DNA from: Pseudomonadota bacterium
GTDB lineage: Bacteria; Pseudomonadota; Gammaproteobacteria; Xanthomonadales; Rhodanobacteraceae
Length of the DNA: 7,515 nucleotides
Assembly (NCBI GenBank): GCA_021783385.1
Contig: JAJXTX010000125.1
Span: 1-7,515, forward strand
Reading direction: 5' to 3'
In this document: piece after piece, positions 1 through 6,443 of the stretch
Layout of the letters: each line of letters begins with the position of its first letter
How positions within the stretch are numbered: position 1 is the stretch's first letter
The notes under the pieces: generated by a model
What the model saw: the letters and a program-made list of their open reading frames with translations, nothing else
Told to the model about the DNA's origin: nothing
Databases searched by the model: none
Position numbers and translations under genes: made by a program

Positions 1-335
1 ACCACGGCGGCCGCCAGCTCGACGGCGCGCCGAGCTCGATCTCGGCGCTGCCCGCGATCGTCGCGGCCGTCGGTTCGCGCATCGAGGTCTGGATGGATGG
101 CGGCATTCGCTCGGGCCAGGACGTGCTGAAGGCGGTCGCGCTGGGCGCCAGGGGCACTCTGCTGGGACGGGCCTACGTCTACGGCCTGGGCGCCCGCGGC
201 GAGCAGGGCGTGACCGAGTGTCTGAACATCATCCGCAATGAGCTCGATCTCACCATGGCGTTCTGCGGCCTGACCGACATCCATCAGGTCGACGCCGGGG
301 TTCTGCTGAACGCCCCACGGCCAGCCGGCGGCTGA
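1..335 (+). CDS. lldD: L-lactate dehydrogenase (FMN-dependent, alpha-hydroxy-acid oxidase family), C-terminal part only
   Basis: This is the 3' end of a gene that begins before the window. The reading frame starts at base 3 and stops with TGA at 333-335, giving 110 residues of a family protein usually about 380-400 long. The first visible residues, HGGRQLDG, are the family's active-site motif: the His is the proton-abstracting base and the Arg binds the substrate carboxylate. Next comes an FMN phosphate-binding stretch, DGGIRSGQDVLKA followed by LLGRA. The enzyme would oxidise L-lactate to pyruvate with FMN and pass electrons to the respiratory chain at the inner membrane. The dld gene immediately downstream on the same strand favours lactate over other 2-hydroxy acids such as glycolate or mandelate, but substrate choice inside this family cannot be proven from the C-terminus. 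Family assignment is firm and the exact substrate is likely. Confidence 0.85.
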   Translation, partial: HGGRQLDGAPSSISALPAIVAAVGSRIEVWMDGGIRSGQDVLKAVALGARGTLLGRAYVYGLGARGEQGVTECLNIIRNELDLTMAFCGLTDIHQVDAGVLLNAPRPAGG

Positions 336-354
336 CGCCGCAGGGTTTTTCCCC

Positions 355-2088
355 ATGAATGCCCCGATCATCGCCTCCGTACCCAGCCCCGCATCCGGCG
401 ACGCCCTGCTCGGCGCGCTGCGTGCGATTGTCGGCGCGCGCCACGTGTTGACCGGCGAACAGCGCACGCGGCGCTACCGGCAGGGCTTTCGCTGCGGCGG
501 CGGCCGCGCGCTGGCGGTGGTCTGCCCCGGCTCGCTGCGCGAGCAGTGGCGGGTGCTGCAGGCCTGCGTCGCGGCCGACGTCATCGTCCTCATGCAGGCG
601 GCCAACACCGGCCTGACCGGCGGCTCCACCCCCGACGGCGACGACTACGACCGTGAAATCGTCATCCTCAGCACGCTGCGCATGGCCCGCGTGCAGCTGA
701 TCGACGAAGGCCGTCAGGTGATCTGCCTGCCCGGCAGCACGCTGGACCAGCTGGAAAAAGCGCTCAAACCGCTGGGGCGCGAGCCGCATTCGGTGATCGG
801 CTCGTCCTGTCTGGGCGCCTCGGTGCTCGGCGGAGTCTGCAACAACTCCGGTGGCTCGCTGGTGCAACGCGGCCCGGCCTTCACCGAGATGGCGCTGTTC
901 GCGCGCCTGGATGACGCCGGCCAGCTGCAGCTGGTCAACCACCTCGGCCTGCGGCTCGGCGACGAACCCGAGCAGATGCTTGACCGGCTGGATCGCGGCG
1001 ACTATGCGCCGGGCGACATCGCGCACGATGCCGGTGCCGGCTCCGATCGCGGCTACACCGAGCATGTGCGCGAGATCGACGCTGACACGCCGGCGCGGTT
1101 CAACGCCGACCCACGCTGCCTGCACGAGGCGTCGGGCTGCGCGGGGCGGCTGATCGTCTTCGCCGTGCGGCTGGACACCTTTCCGGCGCAGAGCCACGCG
1201 CAGGTGTTCTACATCGGCAGCAACGACGCCGCGGAGCTGACGGCGATCCGCCGCCACATCCTGGCCGAGTTTGCCACGCTGCCGATCGCCGCCGAGTACA
1301 TGCATCGCGACGCCTTCGATATCGCGCAGACCTACGGCAAGGACATGTTCCTCACCATCGAGCGTCTGGGCACCGCCCGGCTGCCGCGGCTGTTTGCCAT
1401 CAAGGCCCGCTTCGATGCCTTCGTCGAGCAGTTCCGGTTTCTGCCGGCGCATTTTTCCGACCGGCTGATGCAGGCGGTCGGGCGCCTCTTTCCGGCCCAT
1501 CTGCCGCCGCGAATGCGCGTCTGGCGCGAGCGCTTCGAGCACCACCTGCTGCTGAAGGTGGCGCAACCGGGCATCGCCGAGGCGCAGGAATTTCTCGACC
1601 GGTTCTTCGCCAGCGCCAGCGGCGCCTACTTTGCCTGCGATGCGCAGGAGGGCCGCAAGGCGTTCCTGCATCGCTTCGTCACGGCGGGTGCGGCGATCCG
1701 CTATCGCGCCATGCATCCGCGGCAGGTGCAGGACATCCTGGCGCTGGACATTGCCCTGCGGCGCAACGAGCGCGACTGGTTCGAGCAGCTGCCGCCCGAG
1801 CTCGAACAGGCGATCGAGAAGAAGCTCTACTACGGCCACTTCCTCTGCCACGTGCTGCATCAGGACTACATCATTCGCAAGGGCCACGACTGCGCAGCGA
1901 TCAAGCACCGCATGCAGGCCTTGCTCGACGCGCGCGGCGCGCAGTACCCGGCCGAACACGGCGTCGGGCACCTGTACGAGGCCCGCCCCGCGCTGAAAAA
2001 GTTCTACCGCGCGCTGGATCCCTGCAATGCCTTCAATCCGGGCATCGGCAAGACCTCCAAGAACCGGCACTGGGCTGAACGCGTGTAA
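355..2088 (+). CDS. dld: Quinone-dependent D-lactate dehydrogenase (FAD-binding, membrane-associated)
   Basis: A complete 577-residue protein, very close in length to E. coli Dld (571), which it resembles along its whole length. It oxidises D-lactate to pyruvate with FAD and reduces the quinone pool at the cytoplasmic face of the inner membrane. Visible landmarks are the FAD-binding (PCMH-type) segment with AANTGLTGGSTP near residues 82-93, REPHSVIGSSCLGASVLGG at about 142-160, and CNNSGGSLVQRGPAF at 162-176. The Dld-specific membrane-binding/cap region includes HLPPRMRVWRERFEHHLLLK. Near the C-terminus are QYPAEHGVGHLYEA and FNPGIGKTSK. The ATG at 355 lies 19 bases after the lldD stop, with only a weak CAGGG (341-345) as ribosome site, so co-transcription with lldD is likely. 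Both lactate enantiomers would then be handled by one operon. No signal peptide or transmembrane helix is obvious, as expected for a peripheral membrane enzyme. Confidence 0.96.
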   Translation: MNAPIIASVPSPASGDALLGALRAIVGARHVLTGEQRTRRYRQGFRCGGGRALAVVCPGSLREQWRVLQACVAADVIVLMQAANTGLTGGSTPDGDDYDREIVILSTLRMARVQLIDEGRQVICLPGSTLDQLEKALKPLGREPHSVIGSSCLGASVLGGVCNNSGGSLVQRGPAFTEMALFARLDDAGQLQLVNHLGLRLGDEPEQMLDRLDRGDYAPGDIAHDAGAGSDRGYTEHVREIDADTPARFNADPRCLHEASGCAGRLIVFAVRLDTFPAQSHAQVFYIGSNDAAELTAIRRHILAEFATLPIAAEYMHRDAFDIAQTYGKDMFLTIERLGTARLPRLFAIKARFDAFVEQFRFLPAHFSDRLMQAVGRLFPAHLPPRMRVWRERFEHHLLLKVAQPGIAEAQEFLDRFFASASGAYFACDAQEGRKAFLHRFVTAGAAIRYRAMHPRQVQDILALDIALRRNERDWFEQLPPELEQAIEKKLYYGHFLCHVLHQDYIIRKGHDCAAIKHRMQALLDARGAQYPAEHGVGHLYEARPALKKFYRALDPCNAFNPGIGKTSKNRHWAERV

Positions 2089-2097
2089 CCGGGACAA

Positions 2098-2180
2098 CCC
2101 GCAGGAGCGCACCCTGTGCGCGAAGGCTCTGATGTCGATTGGAGCGAAAAGCATTCGCGCACAGGGTGCGCTCCTACGGG
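2098..2180. repeat. Head-to-head pair of REP-like palindromes (GTAG type)
   Basis: Two arms face each other in the 106-base gap between the convergent dld and sdaA genes. The left arm, 2103-2124, and the right arm, 2154-2175, are perfect reverse complements over 22 bases. Allowing one mismatch the match extends to 27 (2098-2124 with 2154-2180). Each arm also holds its own small hairpin, GCGCAC-CCT-GTGCGC (2107-2121 on the left). Read outward-in, the right arm begins GTAGGAGCG on the minus strand and the left arm begins GCAGGAGCG on the plus strand. A short stem-loop headed by a GTAG tetranucleotide is the hallmark of the REP elements mobilised by RAYT-type transposases in Stenotrophomonas, Pseudomonas and relatives. 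The paired arrangement resembles a BIME. A second role as a bidirectional transcription barrier is plausible from position. No T-tract follows either arm, so a classical intrinsic terminator is not evident. Confidence 0.85.
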
Positions 2181-2194
2181 GGCGCGGTGGTTCG

Positions 2195-3577
<1,383 letters not shown>

Positions 3578-3585
3578 GGGCGCTG

Positions 3586-3615
3586 CCTCGCGAAATGAGT
3601 CAACCGGTTATTCTA
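3586..3615 (-). promoter_or_regulatory. Possible sdaA promoter -10 box, palindrome and ribosome binding site
   Basis: In the 66-base divergent gap the minus strand reads TAGAAT at 3615-3610, five of six matches to the sigma70 -10 consensus. It is followed at once by a perfect eight-base palindrome AACCGGTT (3602-3609), roughly where transcription would begin, and then GAGG at 3589-3586 as the ribosome site. No convincing -35 box is found 16-18 bases further upstream, so the promoter call is weak. The ribosome site is more secure because it lies at a normal distance from the start codon. Confidence 0.35.
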
Positions 3616-3643
3616 CGCGGCCATTCCGCCCATTCGCAGCCGC

Positions 3644-3880
3644 ATGCCCGATCTGACTCTCTACCAGCGCGACGATTGCCACCTGTGCGACCTGGCGCTG
3701 GCGGTGCTGGCCGAGGCGCGCGCGCCGGCCTTCGAGAGCGCGTGGGTGGACGCTGCGCCAGCGCTGGAACAACGTTACGGCAGCCGCGTGCCGGTGTTGC
3801 GCGACGACCGCGACGGGCGCGAGCTGGACTGGCCGTTCGACGCCGCGGCCGTGCGCGCGTTCCTGGCCGGCCCGGGGTAG
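3644..3880 (+). CDS. Glutaredoxin-like thiol protein (DUF836 family)
   Basis: A small 78-residue cytoplasmic protein with a thioredoxin-fold outline. It opens with the beta strand LTLYQRDDC, followed by the active-site CxxC formed by C12 and C15 (CHLC), then an alpha helix (DLALAVLAEARA). The likely cis-proline is P50 in SRVPVL, and the end DGRELDWPFD is typical of the DUF836 glutaredoxin-like group. Length is normal for that group (about 75-100). It would be expected to take part in thiol-disulfide exchange, but the physiological partner is unknown for most members. The ATG at 3644 lacks a strong ribosome site. The gene is divergent from sdaA (66 bases) and convergent with the DUF4337 gene, ending 19 bases from that gene's stop, so it is probably transcribed alone. 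The fold and CxxC are clear and the function is not established. Confidence 0.85.
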   Translation: MPDLTLYQRDDCHLCDLALAVLAEARAPAFESAWVDAAPALEQRYGSRVPVLRDDRDGRELDWPFDAAAVRAFLAGPG

Positions 3881-3899
3881 CCACGCCGGCGTCGCAGGG

Positions 3900-4472
3900 T
3901 CAGACGCCGAAGTAGGCCAGCACGCCGATCACGATGCCGACGGCGCCCATGCCGACCACCAGCTTGCCCAGCCACGCGCGACGGCTGAGCAGCGCGATCG
4001 CCGCCATCGCGATGGCGATCTGCAGCAGCATGGTGGCCTGCGCCCAGCGGTGATGCTGGTGCATCTGCTGCGCGCTTCTCGCATCGAACGCGGCCGAGGT
4101 CTGCTCCAGCTTCTCGGCGGCCTTGCGGATCTGCACCTTCTGCGCCTCGTAGCGCTTGCGCTCGGCCTCGAAGAACGGCTTGCGCGCGTCGCTGGACAGC
4201 TCCATGCCCAGCTCGCTGAGGTTCTGCTTGTTGCCCTTGGCCTGGTAATAGCTCCACTGGTTGGCCGCCTCGGTCTTGCTGATCGCGGCATCGTTCTTGA
4301 GCAGGCCGGCCTCGGCCTGGGTGGTGCCGGCCATGTAGGAAAACATCGCGCCCACCGTGGCCAGAATGGCGGTGATCACCGCCAGCCGGCCGGCCATGCC
4401 CCGGGGCGCGCGCTCGGCCGCTTCGTCGAGATGGGCTTCATGCAGGCCACGCACTTCGAATTCTTCAGACAC
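3900..4472 (-). CDS. DUF4337 family membrane protein of unknown function
   Basis: A 190-residue protein, complete, starting with GTG (4470-4472). No in-frame ATG precedes it nearby, and the N-terminal SEEFEVRGLHEAHLDEAAE fits the acidic, His-containing start seen in this family. The layout is a soluble N-terminus of about 28 residues, transmembrane helix 1 at about 29-49, then a polar, probably coiled-coil region (about 95-135) containing the family-typical WSYYQAKGNKQN at 73-84. A His-rich turn (MHQHHRW, 137-143) follows, then two further transmembrane helices at about 145-163 and 169-188. DUF4337 proteins have no agreed function. The gene starts 33 bases after the downstream YceI stop on the same strand with only a weak ribosome site (CGGA), so it may be the last gene of that operon. 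Family assignment rests on motif and topology recognition. Confidence 0.8.
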   Translation of the reverse strand: MSEEFEVRGLHEAHLDEAAERAPRGMAGRLAVITAILATVGAMFSYMAGTTQAEAGLLKNDAAISKTEAANQWSYYQAKGNKQNLSELGMELSSDARKPFFEAERKRYEAQKVQIRKAAEKLEQTSAAFDARSAQQMHQHHRWAQATMLLQIAIAMAAIALLSRRAWLGKLVVGMGAVGIVIGVLAYFGV

Positions 4473-4505
4473 GGGATGTTCCGGGCGATGGTGATGGGCG
4501 GAGCG

Positions 4506-5054
4506 TCATTTCGCGGCGAGCTGCAGATGCGCGGCGATCTTCACGTCGGCGCCGATCACCGAGGTGTCGGCGTAGTCGCCGCTGCCCACGCCGAAGTCGA
4601 GCCGCTTGAGGGTGCCGCTGACGTCGAGCGTGGCGCCGCTGCCCTGCGGCTTGAAGATCACCGCCAGGCTGATCGGCCGGGTCACGCCGCGCAGGGTGAG
4701 GCTGCCGTCGGCGATCACCTGCGCGCCGACCTGACGAAAGCCGGTGGTGACGAAGTGCGCGGTGGGGAACTTCGCCACGTCGAAGAAGGCGGCGCCGGGC
4801 AGCGCGTTCTCCTGGTCCTTGTCGCCGGTATGCACGCTGGCGGGCGACACCGTCACATCGAACTTCGACGCCGCCAGATGGGCCGGGTCGTAGCTGATCG
4901 CCGCGGTCCACTGGCTGAAGCTGCCGCTGAACGCCGCGCCCTGGAAGGTGGCGCTGAAGCCGAGCTTGCTGGCGGCGGGCTGCACCGCGTAGCGGGTGGC
5001 GAAGCTGGCGCCGGGCAGGGCGAACGCACACAGCAGCAGAGCGAGACGTTTCAT
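4506..5054 (-). CDS. YceI family periplasmic lipid/isoprenoid-binding protein (second copy in operon)
   Basis: A 182-residue protein with a clear Sec signal peptide: MKRLALLL, a hydrophobic core, and likely cleavage after ASFA (residue 19). The mature part is a YceI-type beta-barrel, with AVQPAASKLGFSATFQGAAFSGSFSQWTA (22-50) matching the family's opening strands. FDVTVSPASVHTGDKDQENALPGAAFFDVAKFPTAHFVTTGFR (65-107) and LTLRGVTRPISL (119-130) are core family motifs. YceI proteins are lipocalin-like and bind a polyisoprenoid chain in the structures known. The natural role is usually unsettled, with base-induced expression in E. coli and links to quinone handling proposed. Its ATG overlaps the cytochrome b561 stop in an ATGA (5051-5054). 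A GGAG ribosome site (minus strand, 5065-5062) lies 7 bases upstream, inside the cytochrome gene, indicating translational coupling. It matches the YceI consensus better than the other YceI gene in the operon. Confidence 0.93.
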   Translation of the reverse strand: MKRLALLLCAFALPGASFATRYAVQPAASKLGFSATFQGAAFSGSFSQWTAAISYDPAHLAASKFDVTVSPASVHTGDKDQENALPGAAFFDVAKFPTAHFVTTGFRQVGAQVIADGSLTLRGVTRPISLAVIFKPQGSGATLDVSGTLKRLDFGVGSGDYADTSVIGADVKIAAHLQLAAK

Positions 5055-5635
5055 CGGGAGGCTCCGGTGGACGAGGAGGAATCTTGCCGCGGGCGGCCGA
5101 ACGGCAGCATCCGGCGCAGCACGTTGTTGCGATGGACCAGGTGGTGCTTAAGCGCTGCGCCCACGTGCACCACCAGCACCAGCAGCAGCAGCCAGAAAAG
5201 ATACTCGTGCAGGTCGCGGGCGACGTGCGCCAGCGCATCGCTTTTGCCCGCCAGCGCCGGCACGCTGAACAGCTTGAACCACTGCAGCGGCTTGCCGGCC
5301 AGCGAATTGAACCACCAGCCGCTCAGCGGTATCGCCGCCATCATCAGGTAGAGCACGCCGTGCACGAGGTGCGCAGTCAGCTGCTGCCAGCGCGGCGCGG
5401 TCTCGTCGGGCGGCCGCCGGTCCAGCGCACGCCACAGCAGCCGCAGCGCGAACAGCCCCAGCACGGTCAGGCCGATCGACTTGTGCAGCGCCAGCCAGTT
5501 GATCTTCTGCATCGGCGAACGGGCCAGATCCATCAGCAGCCCGAACAGGCCATTGCCGAGGATGGCCAGCGCCATCAGCCAGTGGAAGGTCTTGGCCAGC
5601 GTGCCCCACTGCTGGTCGTTGCTGCGCAGGCTCAT
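5051..5635 (-). CDS. Cytochrome b561 family inner-membrane dihaem protein
   Basis: A 194-residue protein with four predicted transmembrane helices, at about 14-36, 49-69, 89-107 and 141-162. The four histidines that ligate two b haems in E. coli CybB (13, 45, 137, 151) have counterparts at H18 (KTFHWLMA), H51 (LHKSIG), H143 (DLHEYLFW) and H157 (VVHVGAALKHH), with nearly identical spacing. The C-terminus HRNNVLRRMLP is also family-typical. Such proteins exchange electrons with ubiquinol in the inner membrane. The start is the ATG at 5633-5635, chosen over the longer open frame because it has AAGGAG 5 bases upstream and gives the normal family length. It overlaps the upstream YceI stop as ATGA, and its own stop overlaps the next YceI start the same way. 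Pairing of b561 with YceI also occurs in E. coli (yceJ-yceI). A direct electron route to the YceI proteins is inference. Confidence 0.94.
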   Translation of the reverse strand: MSLRSNDQQWGTLAKTFHWLMALAILGNGLFGLLMDLARSPMQKINWLALHKSIGLTVLGLFALRLLWRALDRRPPDETAPRWQQLTAHLVHGVLYLMMAAIPLSGWWFNSLAGKPLQWFKLFSVPALAGKSDALAHVARDLHEYLFWLLLLVLVVHVGAALKHHLVHRNNVLRRMLPFGRPRQDSSSSTGASR

Positions 5636-6267
5636 GGCTGCTCCTTCGAGGTGGCGCTGTCGTCGCGGATCGCTTCCAGCTCCAGCCACACGTTGACCTG
5701 ATCGCCGATCGAATGGTCGAACGCGGTGATGCCGAAGTCGCGCCGATCCAGCAGCGCGGTGGCCGAGAAGCCGGCCACCGTGTGCAGGCCGTAGATGGTG
5801 GCCGCCACCCGGTTGAGCGTGAACGGCAGGCTCAGCGGGCGTGTCACCCCGCGCAGGGTCAGCTGCCCGTCCAGCACGCCGTGGTGCGCGTCGATGCGCT
5901 CGACGCTGGTGCTGACGAAATGCGCGTAGTGGTAGCGGCCGCAGTCCAGCAGGGCCGGCTTGCACACCGCGGCATTCCAGTCGGGATCACCCATGTCGAC
6001 GCCGGCCATGTCGATGTCCAGCTCGGTGGCCGCCGTGCTCCAGTGGTCCGGGTCGAAACGCAGCCAGCCCTTGGCGATGTGCAGCCGTCCAAATGGCCGC
6101 GAATAGCCGTCGTGATCGATGCTGAAAAGCAGCTGGCTGTGCACCGTGTCGTAGCGATAGCTGGCGCTGGCAGCGTGCGCGGCCGGCAGCGCCAGCAGCG
6201 ACAGCAGCGACAGCAGCGCCGCTGCCGGCAGGGCGAGACACTTGCCAAGGGTCGGAGTGCGAAGCAT
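5632..6267 (-). CDS. YceI-like periplasmic protein, divergent copy, first gene of the operon
   Basis: A 211-residue protein beginning at the ATG of 6265-6267. It has a long signal peptide with a leucine/serine repeat core and likely cleavage after AHA (residue 32). The mature part is YceI-like: YDTVHSQLLFSIDH at 39-52, YHYAHFVSTSVERI at 112-125, and LTLRGVTRPLSL at 136-147, nearly identical to the motif in the second copy. It ends with RRDFGITAFDHSIGDQVNVWLELEA. Compared with the neighbour it is diverged in the middle, where VCKPALLDCGRYHY replaces the usual segment and introduces two cysteines, C102 and C109, that could form a periplasmic disulfide or bind a ligand. Its TGA forms an ATGA overlap with the cytochrome b561 start (5632-5635). 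No strong ribosome site precedes it. The frame stays open further upstream, but extension would remove the N-terminal signal and run into the divergent gene. Confidence 0.88.
   Translation of the reverse strand: MLRTPTLGKCLALPAAALLSLLSLLALPAAHAASASYRYDTVHSQLLFSIDHDGYSRPFGRLHIAKGWLRFDPDHWSTAATELDIDMAGVDMGDPDWNAAVCKPALLDCGRYHYAHFVSTSVERIDAHHGVLDGQLTLRGVTRPLSLPFTLNRVAATIYGLHTVAGFSATALLDRRDFGITAFDHSIGDQVNVWLELEAIRDDSATSKEQP
6193..6219. repeat. Three tandem 9-base units inside a signal peptide
   Basis: On the plus strand the unit CAGCAGCGA occurs at 6193-6201 and 6202-6210, and with one change (final C) at 6211-6219. On the coding (minus) strand it encodes the leucine/serine hydrophobic core of the YceI-like signal peptide. 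Each unit adds three residues in frame, so copy changes would lengthen or shorten the core without breaking the gene. Confidence 0.7.
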
Positions 6268-6443
6268 GCGGTGAAGTCTGGACGATTGCCGGGGACGATG
6301 CCAGTTTGGCCGGCGGAAACGGATTGTTTCCTGCGGCGGCACGTGGCGCTGGCGCTGGCCTCCCTGCTGGCGCCGCAGCGCAGGCCGCGCTCGCCGCGGC
6401 GGCAGGGTTTTGGCATGATGGCGCCGGGTGGGGGATTCTGCGC
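6268..6443. promoter_or_regulatory. Divergent control region with a perfect GGAAAC-N5-GTTTCC dyad
   Basis: This 176-base gap lies between the starts of the YceI operon (minus) and the propeller sensor (plus), so both promoters should be here or just outside. At 6315-6331 there is a perfect inverted repeat, GGAAAC, a five-base spacer GGATT, then GTTTCC. It stands out as one of the few A/T-richer patches in the gap and has the size and spacing of a dimeric regulator site. It sits 48 bases before the YceI-like start and about 113 before the sensor start. No clean sigma70 -35/-10 pair was recognised on either strand. The rest of the gap is GC-rich with nothing else identified. The regulator is unknown. 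Confidence 0.45.
6430..6435 (+). promoter_or_regulatory. Ribosome binding site deciding the sensor start
   Basis: The purine run GGGGGA ends 8 bases before the ATG at 6444. It supports that start over the two ATG codons at 6415 and 6418, which are in a different frame from the beta-propeller coding sequence. Confidence 0.55.

Noticed and set aside
250..2154. A 634-codon open frame on the minus strand opposite dld
   Set aside because: Low-complexity Arg/Ala/Gly/Gln/His-rich translation with no recognisable motif, fully antisense to a gene matching Dld end to end. It is a by-product of GC-rich codon bias.
3865..3900. GCCGGC repeats in the short gap between the glutaredoxin-like gene and the DUF4337 gene as a terminator
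   Set aside because: The stem is short, overlaps the coding end, and has no T-tract. In such GC-rich DNA it is not distinguishable from chance.
4050..5351. A 433-codon plus-strand open frame across DUF4337, YceI and b561
   Set aside because: It runs antisense to three well-supported genes and its translation is His/Arg/Gly-rich without family features.
5636..5965. A longer N-terminus for cytochrome b561 (110 extra codons)
   Set aside because: The extension overlaps the YceI-like gene out of frame and is not b561-like. The ATG at 5635 has AAGGAG upstream and gives the normal family length.
6415..6420. Two ATG codons upstream of the sensor as alternative starts
   Set aside because: They are in a different frame from the propeller coding sequence. 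ATG 6444 has a ribosome site and starts a signal peptide.
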